Of a DNA stretch of 64,000 nucleotides, positions 38,423-48,724 are shown in pieces. The position numbers and the translations under genes are program-made. The notes below the pieces were generated by a model that saw nothing but the letters and a program-made list of their open reading frames with translations, did no database searches and was not told where the DNA came from. Where the stretch lies: NCBI RefSeq assembly GCF_000632845.1, contig NZ_CP007474.1, positions 496,001 through 560,000 of the forward strand, written 5' to 3'. Origin of the DNA: Ehrlichia japonica (lineage in GTDB: Bacteria > Pseudomonadota > Alphaproteobacteria > Rickettsiales > Anaplasmataceae). Positions within the stretch are counted from its first letter, which is position 1, and each line of letters begins with the position of its first letter.

Positions 38423-39355
38423 GTGGTTGTTATTCGAATGAAAAGTTTATATATGCATACTCCAGTTTTATTAAAAGAAATGTTAGACATATTAGATCCT
38501 CAAGATGGGAAAATATATGTTGATGCAACATTTGGAGCGGGAGGATATACTAGAGCGATTTTGGGATTTGCGGATTGTCAGGTCTATGCTATTGATCAAG
38601 ATGAATATACTAATGTTTTCTATGAGAAATTAGTTCATGATTTTCCAGGCAGAATACATTTTTATGTTAATAAGTTCAGTAAAATAAAACAAATTTTACA
38701 TAAAGCTCAATTGGAAAGAGTTGATGGGATAGTATTTGACATAGGGGTTTCTTCTATGCAATTAGAAAATGCTAATCGTGGTTTTTCTTTTTCTAAAGAT
38801 GGACCTCTTGATATGAGGATGAGTACTTCTATGAGTAGTATTGATGCGTCAATGTTTGTGAATACAGCTTCTGAAGCAGAGATAGCTGATGTTATATACC
38901 AATATGGAGGTGAAAAATACTCTCGTAGAATAGCAAAAGCTATTGTTGAATCAAGGAAAAAGAAAGCAATAAAAACTACAGGTGAGCTTGCATTTATAGT
39001 TAGATCTGTAATATCACGTAGTAAAAACCATAGTATTGATCCTGCAACAAGGACGTTTCAGGCAATTAGGATATGGGTTAATAAAGAATTGGAAGAATTA
39101 GAACAGGGGATAACTGATTCTGCTGATTTATTGAATCCAGGTGGAAAAATAGTAGTAGTTTCTTTTCATTCTTTGGAGGATAGAATTGTAAAAGTAATAT
39201 TTAAATCATTGTGTAATGGAAATAGTATAACTTCATCAAAGTTAAATATGAAATTTCAATTAATTAATAAGAAAGTACTACGACCAAGTTCTGAGGAAAC
39301 ATTAAAAAATCCTAGGTCTAGATCTGCAAAGTTGAGAGCTATATTAAAAATATAA
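38423..39355 (+). CDS. rsmH: 16S rRNA m4C1402 N4-methyltransferase RsmH (MraW)
   Basis: Methylates N4 of C1402 at the ribosomal P site. The family start MHTPVLLKEMLDIL, SAM motif YVDATFGAGGYTRAIL, DIGVSSMQLENANRGFSF and DPATRTFQAIRIWVNKELEEL are all present; 310 residues is normal. Start choice is uncertain: GTG at 38423 has AAAAGG 4 bases upstream, whereas ATG at 38438 and ATG at 38453 lie closer to the conserved region. In many bacteria this gene heads the division and cell-wall cluster, but none of that cluster follows here, as expected in Ehrlichia, which lacks most peptidoglycan genes. Confidence 0.94.
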   Translation: MVVIRMKSLYMHTPVLLKEMLDILDPQDGKIYVDATFGAGGYTRAILGFADCQVYAIDQDEYTNVFYEKLVHDFPGRIHFYVNKFSKIKQILHKAQLERVDGIVFDIGVSSMQLENANRGFSFSKDGPLDMRMSTSMSSIDASMFVNTASEAEIADVIYQYGGEKYSRRIAKAIVESRKKKAIKTTGELAFIVRSVISRSKNHSIDPATRTFQAIRIWVNKELEELEQGITDSADLLNPGGKIVVVSFHSLEDRIVKVIFKSLCNGNSITSSKLNMKFQLINKKVLRPSSEETLKNPRSRSAKLRAILKI

Positions 39356-39795
39356 TGTACTTTTTAGATTAATCAAGTTGTAGATTTATAATATGCTTTT
39401 TGAGAGGTTTCTTAAGTTTATATTTCCAATATGACTATCAATATAACATCTTGTAGTTAAATATATAAAATTTTAGTTTCAGTTATGGGTTGATATAATT
39501 GATATATTAGTATTTTTTTGAATTTAGTAAAAAAGATATGTATCTAGGTGATGCTTTTATTATATGTATTATTAAATTTGTATTTTTTAATTACAAGAGC
39601 ATCTTTCTGGATTTAGTGTTTTATAAAATTTTTAGTATCGAGGCACTAAACTTGCTTTTTTAATTAATACTAAACTAGTGAATTTTATTTTTTATTAGAT
39701 TATATAATTTTGGTATAGCATATCAATTGTATAAAAAATGGTTTAAGTATAATATTTAATATATTGTTTTTTAGCTTTTTAAAGACAAATATATA
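39356..39795. other. non-coding gap between convergent rsmH and obgE
   Basis: 440 bases with no gene seen. A 7-bp inverted repeat TTTAGTG (39612-39618) / CACTAAA (39644-39650) with a 25-base loop precedes a T-run (about 39655-39662). It could be a weak terminator for plus-strand transcripts, but it is 250 bases past rsmH. Confidence 0.4.
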
Positions 39796-40818
39796 TCATA
39801 TATTAAATGGATCATATATATATGGTTCAGCATTATCGTTATTTTTATTTATGTATTGAATTAAAGTAGCTAGAATAGTGTAGCGGTTGTCTTTTATCGA
39901 TGATACAAATATTTCTTTTTGTGTGTGCTGTGATAATAATTGCTTTTTTTTCTTAATTTCTTTTTTATCTAATAAATCGCTTTTATTTAATACTATAAAT
40001 TCTATTTTATCAGCCAGCTCTTTATTGTAAAGTATTAGTTCTTTTCTAATGCATTCATATGAATCGATAATGTTATTTGAGGTACAATCTATGATGTGTA
40101 ATAATATAGAACATCTTTCAATGTGTTTTAAAAATTTGTCACCTATGCCGTATCCTAGATGTGCTCCAGGGATTAATCCCGGTATATCAGCTAACACTAA
40201 TTCTCTATTGTCAATAAAAGCCACTCCTAAATGTGGTTCTAAGGTTGTAAACGGATAATCAGCAATTTTTGTTTTTGAATGAGTGCATGAAGCTAAAAAG
40301 CTTGACTTTCCTGCATTAGGTAATCCTATGATTCCTACATCTGAAATGATTTTTAACTTTAATATAATGTATTTTTCTTCTCCTGCTTCTCCAAGAGTAA
40401 AATGTCTAGGTGCTCTATTAGTAGATGTTTTATAGTTAGCATTCCCTGTTCCACCTTTACCACCATATGCTGCTATAAATTTTTGATTCTCTGAATTAAG
40501 GTCGGCGATTAATATTCCATCTTCATCATATAGTTGAGTTCCTATAGGAACTTTTATGATAATATCTTTTCCAGATGGTCCAGATTTCTTTTTACCAGAA
40601 CCTGGATTTCCATTTTCTGCTTTTATATGTTGTTTATATCTAAAATATAGTAACGTGTTAATATGATTACTTGTGGCAAAGATGATATTTCCACCATTAC
40701 CTCCATTTCCACCGTCAGGTCCGCCAAATTCAATAAATTTTTCACGACGAAAACTACTACAACCATTTCCGCCATTTCCTGCTTTTAAATATACTTTTGC
40801 TTCATCAATAAAGCTCAT
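39796..40818 (-). CDS. obgE: GTPase Obg (CgtA)
   Basis: Obg is an essential GTPase in 50S assembly and stress signalling. The glycine-rich Obg fold is clear ([41 protein letters not shown]). The G domain has GLPNAGKSS (residues 165-173), [10 protein letters not shown] (G3) and LNKSDL (G4). At 340 residues it has the standard length without a long C-terminal extension. Its ATG overlaps the stop of eno by 4 bases, so the two are translationally coupled. Confidence 0.96.
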   Translation of the reverse strand: MSFIDEAKVYLKAGNGGNGCSSFRREKFIEFGGPDGGNGGNGGNIIFATSNHINTLLYFRYKQHIKAENGNPGSGKKKSGPSGKDIIIKVPIGTQLYDEDGILIADLNSENQKFIAAYGGKGGTGNANYKTSTNRAPRHFTLGEAGEEKYIILKLKIISDVGIIGLPNAGKSSFLASCTHSKTKIADYPFTTLEPHLGVAFIDNRELVLADIPGLIPGAHLGYGIGDKFLKHIERCSILLHIIDCTSNNIIDSYECIRKELILYNKELADKIEFIVLNKSDLLDKKEIKKKKQLLSQHTQKEIFVSSIKDNRYTILATLIQYINKNNDNAEPYIYDPFNI

Positions 40819-42080
40819 AATGCTCCATAGTAGATTGATGAAATGTCTAATAACTTTTCTATATATAATAATTCATTGTATTTTGCTAAACGTTCAGATC
40901 TAGATAGAGAACCAGTTTTAATTTGTCCGCAGTTTGTTGCAACAGCTATATGAGAAATTGTAGTATCTTCTGTTTCACCTGATCTATGAGATATTATTAC
41001 ATTATAATTATTTTTTTGAGCAAGTCTTATAGCATTGAAAGTTTCAGTTAGTGTACCAATTTGATTTGGTTTTATTAATACTGCATTTGCCATGTTATTA
41101 TTAATTCCATTTTGAATTAATTTACAATTAGTTACGAATAGATCATCTCCTACTATTTGTATTTTATTACCTAATTCTTGTGTTATCAATTTCCATCCGT
41201 TTATATCTTCTTCTGCTATTGGGTCTTCAATTGATATAATAGGGTATTGTGAGGTTATGTTTTTATAATATTCTACTAATTCTTGAGTACTTAATTCGTA
41301 ATCTGCAAATTTATATTTCTGATCTTTATAAAATGTAGAGGCAGCAACATCTAATCCTAATGAGAAATCTTCATACATTTTATATCCTGACTTTTCTACA
41401 GCATCTATAATGATTTCAAATACTTCAATATTTGTTTTTATGTTTGGAGCAAATCCTCCTTCATCTCCTACGTTAGTATTTAATTGTTTGAATTTAAGAA
41501 TTTGTTTTAATTGAAAAAACACTTCAGCTGACATTCTTATTGCATCTTCAAATTTATCAGCTCCATTTGGGATAATCATAAACTCTTGAAAATCTAAATT
41601 ATTATCTGCGTGCATTCCACCATTAATGACATTAATAAGTGGAGTGGGAAGAACTTTTGCTGTAATTCCTCCTAAGTATTGATATAAAGGAATATTTAAT
41701 GTTAAAGCTGCAGCCTTTGCGATTGCTAATGATATTGCAAGTGTTGAATTTGCTCCAATTCTTGATTTATTATCTGTTCCATCTATTTCAATTAATGCGT
41801 TATCTATTTTTTCTTGATTTAACGTATTCATATTTATGATTTGTGGGGCAATTTCTGAATTAATTAAATTAACTGCTTTTGTTACTCCATATCCATTGTA
41901 AGAATTTTTATCATTATCTCGTAATTCTACGGCTTCAAATTTTCCTACTGAAGCTCCTGAAGGTACACAAGCTTTTGCTTTTATATTATTTGATAATATA
42001 ATTTCTACTTCAATAGTAGGATATCCTCTGCTATCTAAAATTTGTCTAGCTAGTATTTTATTAATTGGTACATTAAACAC
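40815..42080 (-). CDS. eno: enolase (phosphopyruvate hydratase)
   Basis: Converts 2-phosphoglycerate to PEP in the cytosol. Conserved segments are the flexible loop [30 protein letters not shown] with the catalytic Lys, the metal ligand in [10 protein letters not shown], and [15 protein letters not shown]. Length 421 residues is typical. It sits directly before obgE in a two-gene minus-strand operon and is divergent from rplU. Confidence 0.97.
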   Translation of the reverse strand: MFNVPINKILARQILDSRGYPTIEVEIILSNNIKAKACVPSGASVGKFEAVELRDNDKNSYNGYGVTKAVNLINSEIAPQIINMNTLNQEKIDNALIEIDGTDNKSRIGANSTLAISLAIAKAAALTLNIPLYQYLGGITAKVLPTPLINVINGGMHADNNLDFQEFMIIPNGADKFEDAIRMSAEVFFQLKQILKFKQLNTNVGDEGGFAPNIKTNIEVFEIIIDAVEKSGYKMYEDFSLGLDVAASTFYKDQKYKFADYELSTQELVEYYKNITSQYPIISIEDPIAEEDINGWKLITQELGNKIQIVGDDLFVTNCKLIQNGINNNMANAVLIKPNQIGTLTETFNAIRLAQKNNYNVIISHRSGETEDTTISHIAVATNCGQIKTGSLSRSERLAKYNELLYIEKLLDISSIYYGAL

Positions 42081-42202
42081 AGCATTACCTTTTTGTTTTT
42101 TAATGATACATTGAAAAACTTCAAAAAAGATAGTAATAGCTTTTATATAAAATGTAAATTTATTCTCAATGTTGACTTGTGTTTAAAAGAGTAACAATGT
42201 TA

Positions 42203-42231
42203 TTGACATATTGTATTATATTGAGCAGAAT
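42203..42231 (+). promoter_or_regulatory. putative promoter for rplU-rpmA-tRNA-Ile
   Basis: A perfect TTGACA (42203-42208) is followed after 17 bases by CAGAAT (42226-42231), a four-of-six match to the -10 consensus, about 40 bases before the rplU ATG. Confidence 0.45.
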
Positions 42232-42272
42232 TACTAAAAATAATAATTGATTTAAACGTTAAGAGATATATT

Positions 42273-42581
42273 ATGTATGCTATTGTTGAAACTGGTGGTA
42301 AGCAATATAAAGTACGAGAGCAAGATGTTATAAAAATAGAAAAATTAAATGCTTCTGTAGGGGAGGAGGTTACTCTGAGTAAGGTGATTGCGTTAACTGA
42401 TGTAAATCACAATATGATTTTTGCACAGAATGTAACTGTCACAGCATCAGTTCTTGAGCAACGTAGAAATGATAAAATAATAGTGTTTAAGAAAAAACGT
42501 CGTAAGAATTATAGAAGGAAAAATGGTCATAGGCAGTACATGACTGTTTTACGTGTTACTAAAATTAATAATATGGAGTAG
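42273..42581 (+). CDS. rplU: 50S ribosomal protein L21
   Basis: L21 binds domain II of 23S rRNA next to L20. The N-terminus [25 protein letters not shown] and the basic C-terminal [28 protein letters not shown] are diagnostic; 102 residues is normal. The stop is 4 bases before the rpmA ATG, and GGAG within its last codons serves as the rpmA ribosome-binding site. Confidence 0.97.
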   Translation: MYAIVETGGKQYKVREQDVIKIEKLNASVGEEVTLSKVIALTDVNHNMIFAQNVTVTASVLEQRRNDKIIVFKKKRRKNYRRKNGHRQYMTVLRVTKINNME

Positions 42582-42585
42582 AAGT

Positions 42586-42852
42586 ATGGCTACGAAAAAA
42601 TCTGGTGGTAGCTCCGGTAACGGTCGGGACTCGAGAGGTAGAAGATTAGGGGTAAAAAAGTTTGGGAGTGAAAAAGTAATTCCTGGTAATATTATCATAC
42701 GTCAAAGAGGAACAAAATATCATCCTGGTAAGAATGTTGGAATGGGAAAAGATCATACTATTTTTTCTAAGGTTTCAGGTTTTGTATATTTTAGGAGAGG
42801 AGTACTTAACAAGATGTTTGTTGATGTACTAGAAGCTAATTCTGCTTCTTAA
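42586..42852 (+). CDS. rpmA: 50S ribosomal protein L27
   Basis: L27 reaches toward the peptidyl-transferase centre with its N-terminal tail. The protein begins [27 protein letters not shown] and has [30 protein letters not shown], both typical; 88 residues. The start at 42586 is chosen because the mature-type N-terminus begins there and GGAG (42575-42578) is 7 bases upstream. tRNA-Ile follows 13 bases after the stop and is likely on the same transcript. Confidence 0.97.
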   Translation: MATKKSGGSSGNGRDSRGRRLGVKKFGSEKVIPGNIIIRQRGTKYHPGKNVGMGKDHTIFSKVSGFVYFRRGVLNKMFVDVLEANSAS

Positions 42853-42865
42853 TATAGCTTTTTTG

Positions 42866-42942
<77 letters not shown>

Positions 42943-43067
42943 ATTATAGCCATGTTTTTCCAATGAATATGTTTGTGTTTTTAGGGATTATGTAATGTTT
43001 TAGTATGACCATGTTTTGTGCCGATTGTTGTCAGCTTATTAATAATTTCTAATATTGTAAAAGCTTT

Positions 43068-44330
43068 ATGTTAAAAGATAGTGATAGAGTATTTACTAAT
43101 CTTAATGGTCAGTATTCTCCGTTTTTAAGGTCTGCAAAAAGTAGAGGTATTTGGAGTAATATCTTAGAAATATTGAATCTGGGTCCTGAATATATTATTC
43201 AAGAGGTAAAGAAATCAGGATTACGTGGTAGAGGTGGGGCAGGATTTTCTACAGGTTTAAAGTGGGGCTTTATGCCAAAAACTAGAAAGGAAGGCCAAGC
43301 AGCATATTTAATAGTTAATGCGGATGAATCAGAACCTGGTACATGTAAAGATCGTGATATATTAAGGTATGATCCACATAGGCTTATTGAAGGAATATTG
43401 ATAGCTGGATTTGCAATGAATGTGACTGCAGCTTATGTTTATATTCGTGGTGAATTTTACAATGAATATTTAGTATTGTCTAAGGCTTTAGATGAAGCAT
43501 ATAAAGCTAATTTAATAGGAAAAAATGCGTGTAATTCTGGATATGATTTAGATATCTTTATTCATAGAGGAGCTGGAGCATATATTTGTGGTGAGGAAAC
43601 TGCTCAGCTTGAATCATTAGAGGGAAGAAAAGGTATGCCAAGGTTGAAGCCTCCTTTTCCAGCTGCAATAGGGTTATATGGCTGTCCTACTACTATTAAT
43701 AACGTTGAAACTATTGCAACTGTTAGTGAGATCATGAGAAGAGGTAGTGATTGGTTTGCATCTCTTGGGAGAGAAAATAATACTGGTACTAAGATTTTTT
43801 GTATATCAGGACATGTTAATAATCCGTGTAATGTAGAAGAGGAATTAGGGATTCCCATGAAGGAACTTATAGAAAGATATGCTGGAGGTGTTCGTGGAGG
43901 ATGGGATAACTTATTAGCAGTAATACCTGGTGGTTCATCAGTACCAATGCTTCCAAAATCTATTTGTGATACTGTAACTATGGATTTTGATTCTTTGAGG
44001 GCTGTACAATCAGGGTTAGGTACCGCGGGTTTAATAGTGATGGATAAATCAACAGATCTAGTAGCGGCTATAGAAAGATTATCGCATTTTTATATGCATG
44101 AATCTTGTGGACAATGTACACCATGTCGAGAAGGTACTGGTTGGATGTGGAGAATCATGAGAAAAATACTAAGGGGTGATGCTACGCCTGAAAGCATTGA
44201 TTTATTATTAAATATTACACATCAGATAGAAGGGCATACTATATGTGCTCTTGGTGATGCTGCAGCTTGGCCTATACAAGGGTTGATTAGACATTTTAGG
44301 GATGTAGTTGAAGATCGGATAAAAAGTTAA
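43068..44330 (+). CDS. nuoF: NADH-quinone oxidoreductase subunit F (NADH-binding)
   Basis: Carries the FMN and the N3 [4Fe-4S] cluster that take electrons from NADH in complex I. The FMN/NADH loop [37 protein letters not shown] and the cluster motif [19 protein letters not shown] are present. Length 420 residues is normal. It is separated from nuoJKLMN by the 6.4-kb paralog array; nuoE, nuoG, nuoH and nuoI are not in the window. Confidence 0.97.
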   Translation: MLKDSDRVFTNLNGQYSPFLRSAKSRGIWSNILEILNLGPEYIIQEVKKSGLRGRGGAGFSTGLKWGFMPKTRKEGQAAYLIVNADESEPGTCKDRDILRYDPHRLIEGILIAGFAMNVTAAYVYIRGEFYNEYLVLSKALDEAYKANLIGKNACNSGYDLDIFIHRGAGAYICGEETAQLESLEGRKGMPRLKPPFPAAIGLYGCPTTINNVETIATVSEIMRRGSDWFASLGRENNTGTKIFCISGHVNNPCNVEEELGIPMKELIERYAGGVRGGWDNLLAVIPGGSSVPMLPKSICDTVTMDFDSLRAVQSGLGTAGLIVMDKSTDLVAAIERLSHFYMHESCGQCTPCREGTGWMWRIMRKILRGDATPESIDLLLNITHQIEGHTICALGDAAAWPIQGLIRHFRDVVEDRIKS

Positions 44331-44514
44331 TAATAAAGCTAAATTAATTTAGTGTTTTATAATTGTGGTTTTGATTTTTACTTAAAAAAATTTATCTGTT
44401 TAATGTTATATATATTCAACTGTTTTATCTAATTTTTATATTAATGATATTATTAATAAATATTTCTTACTAGATGGATATTATTAATTTTTATATTGTG
44501 TACTTTTTAATTTC

Positions 44515-44546
44515 ATATTAATATATTAATATATTAATATATTAAT
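44515..44546. repeat. four exact copies of an 8-bp unit upstream of array copy 1
   Basis: ATATTAAT is repeated four times in a row (44515-44546) just before the GAGG ribosome-binding site and ATG of array copy 1. In copies 2-4 the same place has only one or two units, then a conserved stretch with TGAAAATATAATAATGAGG-like sequence that copy 1 lacks. Confidence 0.85.
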
Positions 44547-44554
44547 GAGGTGAT

Positions 44555-45142
44555 ATGCAGTTAACATTGTTGTCTTATAGTAATTCACGCTTGGCTTTGT
44601 TACCTGACAAAGTGGTTCGTTATGATAAATCGTTAGGTTTGTGTTATACAGGGAATCCTGATGTGGATAGTCTTATTGATCCTAACGTTGATTATGATTT
44701 TGCTAAGACTCTATGGCGGGCAAAATTTAATGAATATTGTGTTGTAACTAATACTAAAATAGAAGAGGATGTGATATTTCTTTATGGTAATAATTTATCA
44801 GGCAGGCCTGTATATATAATTTTCTTGCATCCAGTTGCTCATATACGTAGGCTGTGTCAGCAAGGTTTAATATTAGGTCACAGTAATTTAATATCACGTG
44901 GAGAGGTTGATGAGTCAATGTTAACTTTATCACCGGAAGAGAAAACTAAGGTCTTGTTTGCTACTTATGTTGCTGGTGTGATTGATATATTTAGCAGAAA
45001 ATCAGCAAACTATTTGACTCGGTTTGATTTTTTTAATAGTCAAGGTGAGTTATTTCATACAGACTATAAAACTGCAGTCTTGAGAGATGCAATTATGGAT
45101 CAAGCAAGTGGTATTCAAATATTTTCTATGAAATTGCAGTAA
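44555..45142 (+). CDS. lineage-specific paralog, array copy 1
   Basis: A 195-residue soluble-looking protein with no signal peptide or TM helix; function unknown. It has the family blocks MQLTLLSY, LLPDKVVRYDKSLGLCYTGN, FAKTLWRAKFNEYC, VIFLYGNNLSGRPVYII, SPEEKTK.LF and FDFFNSQGELFHTDYKT, and ends in FSMKLQ. I recall an Ehrlichia-restricted domain of unknown function (DUF3023) that may be this family, but cannot check. Its ribosome-binding site is GAGGTGA, slightly better than in other copies. The region just upstream contains the ATATTAAT repeat. Confidence 0.75.
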   Translation: MQLTLLSYSNSRLALLPDKVVRYDKSLGLCYTGNPDVDSLIDPNVDYDFAKTLWRAKFNEYCVVTNTKIEEDVIFLYGNNLSGRPVYIIFLHPVAHIRRLCQQGLILGHSNLISRGEVDESMLTLSPEEKTKVLFATYVAGVIDIFSRKSANYLTRFDFFNSQGELFHTDYKTAVLRDAIMDQASGIQIFSMKLQ

Positions 45143-45342
45143 ATTTATGCTGTAAAGTTAAAGATTTATAAAAAGTTTTAACTCTATTTATGAAAGTAAG
45201 TTTTGTAAATAAATAGTTTTAATTTTTATCTAAAAAATTTATTTATTTAGTATTGTATATATTCAATATTTCTTACTAGATAGATATTATTAACTTTTAT
45301 ATTAATATATTAAATACAATGAAAATATAATAATGAGGTTAT

Positions 45343-45927
45343 ATGCAGTTAAGATTATTGTCTTATGGGAATTTATACTTGGCTTTGTTACCTGACAAAG
45401 TGGTTCGTTATGATAAATCGTTAGGTTTGTGTTATACAGGGAATCCTGATGTGGATAGTCTTATTAATCCTGACGTTGAATCTGAGTTTGCTAAGACTCT
45501 ATGGCGGGCAAAATTTAGTGAATATTGTATGGTAACTAACACTAAAATAAACCAGAATGTGATCTTTCTTTATGGTAATAGTTTATCAGGCAAGCCTGTA
45601 TATCTAGTTTTCGTGCATCCAGTTGCTCATATACGTAATCTGTGTCAGCGAGGTGTAATATTAGGTGAGATTAATTTAATATCACATGGAGAGGTTGATG
45701 AATCAATGTTAACTTTATCACTGGAAGAGAAAACTAAGGCCTTGTTTCCTACTATTACTGATGTGCTTGATGTATCTTGCAGAAACTCAACAAGCTATAT
45801 GAATCGGTTTGATTTTTTTAATAGTCAAGGTGAGTTATTTCATGAAGAATATAAAACTTCAGTCTTGAGAAATGCAATTGTGTGTCAAGCAAGTGGTACT
45901 CAAGTATTTTCTATGAAATTGCAGTAA
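45343..45927 (+). CDS. lineage-specific paralog, array copy 2
   Basis: A 194-residue copy of the same family, function unknown. The first ~50 residues are almost identical to copies 1, 3 and 4. The middle shares SGKPVYLVFVHPV with copy 4, while the C-terminal part (FDFFNSQGELFHEEYKT to QVFSMKLQ) matches copy 3 nearly exactly. It is preceded by GAGGTTAT at the usual distance and by a TATAAT-containing stretch (TATAATAATGAGG). Confidence 0.75.
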   Translation: MQLRLLSYGNLYLALLPDKVVRYDKSLGLCYTGNPDVDSLINPDVESEFAKTLWRAKFSEYCMVTNTKINQNVIFLYGNSLSGKPVYLVFVHPVAHIRNLCQRGVILGEINLISHGEVDESMLTLSLEEKTKALFPTITDVLDVSCRNSTSYMNRFDFFNSQGELFHEEYKTSVLRNAIVCQASGTQVFSMKLQ

Positions 45928-46180
45928 ATTTATGCTGTAAAGTTAAAGATTTATAAAAAGTTTTAACTCTATTTATGAAAGTAAGTTTTGTAAATAAATA
46001 GTTTTGATTTTTATCTAAAAAATTTATTTGTTTAATATTGTATATATTCAACTGTTTTATCTAATTTTTATATTAATGATATTATTAATAAATATTTCTT
46101 ACTAGATGGATATTATTAATTTTTATATTGTATATTTTTAATTTCATATTAATATAATGAAAATATAATAATGAGGTTAT

Positions 46181-46765
46181 ATGCAGTTAACATTGTTGTC
46201 TTATGGGAATTCACGCTTGGCTTTGTTACCTGACAAAGTGGTTCGTTATGATAAATCGTTAGGTTTGTATTATACAGTGAATCCTGATGTCGATAGTCTT
46301 ATTAATCCTGACGTTGAATCTGAGTTTGCTAAGACTCTATGGCGGGCAAAATTTAATGAATATTGTATTGTAAGTAATACTAAAATAGAAGAGGATGTGG
46401 TGTTTCTTTATGGTAATAATTTATCAGGTAGGCCTGTATATATAATTTGCTTGTATCCAGTTGCTCATATACGTAGGCTGTGTCAGCAAGGTTTAATATT
46501 AAATGACATTAATTTAGTATCATGTGGAGAGTTTGATGAGTCAATGTTAACTTTATCACCGGAAGAGAAAACTAAGGACTTGTTTGCTAATATTACTGGT
46601 ATGCTTGATGTATCTCGCAGAAACTCAACAAGCTATTTGAATCGGTTTGATTTTTTTAATAGTCAAGGTGAGTTATTTCATGAAGAATATAAAACTGCAG
46701 TCTTGAGAAATGCAATTGTGTGTCAAGCAAGTGGTACTCAAGTATTTTCTATGAAATTGCAGTAA
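46181..46765 (+). CDS. lineage-specific paralog, array copy 3
   Basis: A 194-residue copy, function unknown. The middle (IEEDVVFLYGNNLSGRPVYII, AHIRRLCQQGLIL) matches copy 1, while both the PDVESEFAK segment and the C-terminal third match copy 2. Such mixed affinity indicates recombination between copies. It lacks signal peptide and TM helices, like the others. Confidence 0.75.
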   Translation: MQLTLLSYGNSRLALLPDKVVRYDKSLGLYYTVNPDVDSLINPDVESEFAKTLWRAKFNEYCIVSNTKIEEDVVFLYGNNLSGRPVYIICLYPVAHIRRLCQQGLILNDINLVSCGEFDESMLTLSPEEKTKDLFANITGMLDVSRRNSTSYLNRFDFFNSQGELFHEEYKTAVLRNAIVCQASGTQVFSMKLQ

Positions 46766-47029
46766 ATTTATGCTGTAAAGTTAAAGATTTATAAAAAGTT
46801 GTAATTCTATTTATAAAAGTAAGTTTTGTAAGTAAATAGTTTTGATTTTTATCTAAAAAATTTATTTATTTAATGTTGTATATATTCAACTGTTTTATCT
46901 AATTTTTATATTAATGATATTATTAATAAATATTTCTTACTAGATGGATATTATTAATTTTTATATTGTGTATTTTTTTTAATTTCATATTAATATATTA
47001 ATACAATGAAAACATAATAATGAGGTTAT

Positions 47030-47611
47030 ATGCAGTTAACATTGTTGTCTTATGGGAATTCATACGTGGCTTTGTTACATGACAAAGTGGTTCGTTATGA
47101 TAAATCGTTAGGTTTGTGTTATACAGGGAATCCTGATGTGGATAGTCTTATTAATCCTGACGTTGAATCTAATTTTGCTAAGACTCTATGGCGGGCAAAA
47201 TTTAGTGAATATTGTATTGTAACTAATGCTAAACTAGGAGAAAATATAGTATTTTTATATGGTAATAATCTATCAGGCAAGCCTGTATATCTAGTTTTCG
47301 TGCATCCAGTTGGTCTTATGCCTAGTCTGTTTCAGCAAGGTTTAGTATTAAATAGCAGTAATTTGATATTAGCTGGAATGGGTGATCAGTCAATGTTAGC
47401 TTTATCACTGGAAGAGAAAACTAAGCTCTTGTTTGCTAATGTTAATAGTTATCTTAATGTCGTTACCAAAAACCCAGCAAGTTGTCTGAATCAGTTTAGT
47501 TATTTTAATAGTAACGGTGAGTTATTTCATACAGACTATAAAACTACAGTCGTGAATAATGTAGTTGTAGATCAAGCAAGTAATACTCGATTATTTTGTA
47601 TGAAATTTTAG
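47030..47611 (+). CDS. lineage-specific paralog, array copy 4
   Basis: A 193-residue copy, function unknown. The N-terminal 65 residues follow copies 1-3 closely, but from about residue 70 the protein moves toward copy 5 (ENIVFLYGNN, FQQGLVLNSSN, Cys-containing C-terminus ending FCMKF). The middle SGKPVYLVFVHPV equals copy 2. It therefore looks like a junction between the conserved proximal and the divergent distal members. Confidence 0.75.
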   Translation: MQLTLLSYGNSYVALLHDKVVRYDKSLGLCYTGNPDVDSLINPDVESNFAKTLWRAKFSEYCIVTNAKLGENIVFLYGNNLSGKPVYLVFVHPVGLMPSLFQQGLVLNSSNLILAGMGDQSMLALSLEEKTKLLFANVNSYLNVVTKNPASCLNQFSYFNSNGELFHTDYKTTVVNNVVVDQASNTRLFCMKF

Positions 47612-47862
47612 TAAATTTATGCTGTAAAGTTAAAGATTTATAAAAATTTATGAAAGCAAGTTTTGTAAATAAATAGTTTTGATTTTTATCTAAAAAATTT
47701 ATTTATTTAATATTGTATATATTCAATTGTTCTATCTAATTTTTATATTAATATGGTCCTATTGATAAGTATTTTTTTACTAAATGGGTGCTATAATTTA
47801 TATTGTGTGTTTTTAGATTTTTTGCTGGTGTTTAATACAGTGAAATGTAACAATGGTGTTAT

Positions 47863-48447
47863 ATGGACTTAATATTATTATCTTATGGGGTTTCAGCGGC
47901 GCTTCTGTTACCTTCCAGAAGGTGTAATTATGATAAATCGTTAAATTTTTGTTATACAGGGGATCCTAGTGTGGATGCACTTATTAATCCTAACATGGAT
48001 ACCAATTTTGCTCCTATGCTATACCGGTCAAAATTTACTGATTATTGTATTGTAAATAATCCTAAAGTAGCAGAAAATATAGTATTTCTCTATGGTCATA
48101 ATCCATCAGGAAATTCTGTATATCTAATTTTCTTGCATCCAGTTGGTTCTATGCCTACTATGTTTCAGCAAGGTTCATTATTAGATGACACTAATTTTAT
48201 ATCAGCTGGAATAGTTGATCATTCAATGTCAAATTCATCACCGGAAGAGAAAACTAAGTACTTGTTTACTCAGGTTAAGAATCTGATTAATATAAGTGCC
48301 ACAAACCCAGTAAGCTCTATAAATCAGTTTACTTATTTTAATAGTAAAGGTTGTGTATTTTGTACGGAATATGCAACTACATCCTTGAGGACTGTAGATG
48401 TGGATTCAGTAAGTGGTAATCAAGTATTTCGTATGAAATTTTATTAA
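47863..48447 (+). CDS. lineage-specific paralog, array copy 5
   Basis: A 194-residue, more diverged copy, function unknown. It begins MDLILLSYGVSAALLLPSRRC and retains YDKSLNFCYTGDPSVDALINP, YCIVNNPKVAENIVFLYGHN, SSPEEKTKYLF and FTYFNSKG. The ribosome-binding region (GGTG) is weaker than the GAGG of copies 1-4, suggesting lower translation. Confidence 0.72.
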   Translation: MDLILLSYGVSAALLLPSRRCNYDKSLNFCYTGDPSVDALINPNMDTNFAPMLYRSKFTDYCIVNNPKVAENIVFLYGHNPSGNSVYLIFLHPVGSMPTMFQQGSLLDDTNFISAGIVDHSMSNSSPEEKTKYLFTQVKNLINISATNPVSSINQFTYFNSKGCVFCTEYATTSLRTVDVDSVSGNQVFRMKFY

Positions 48448-48724
48448 ATTTATGCTGTAGAGTCATTATGTAAAGATGTATGTAATAAGTTAGAAAAAGT
48501 CATAGCTATATTTATGAAAATAAATTTTATCAATAAGTAATTTTGATTTTGGCTTAAAAAACTTACCTGTTTAATGTTGTACATATGCAATTGCTTTATT
48601 CAATTTGTATATTAATGTGATTTGTTGGTAAATATTTTTAGTAGATTAGCTTTAATATTATACTGTGTGTTTTTGAGATTTGCTGGTTGTCGTATAGTTA
48701 TAATGGTTAGTTGGTTGTAGTTAT

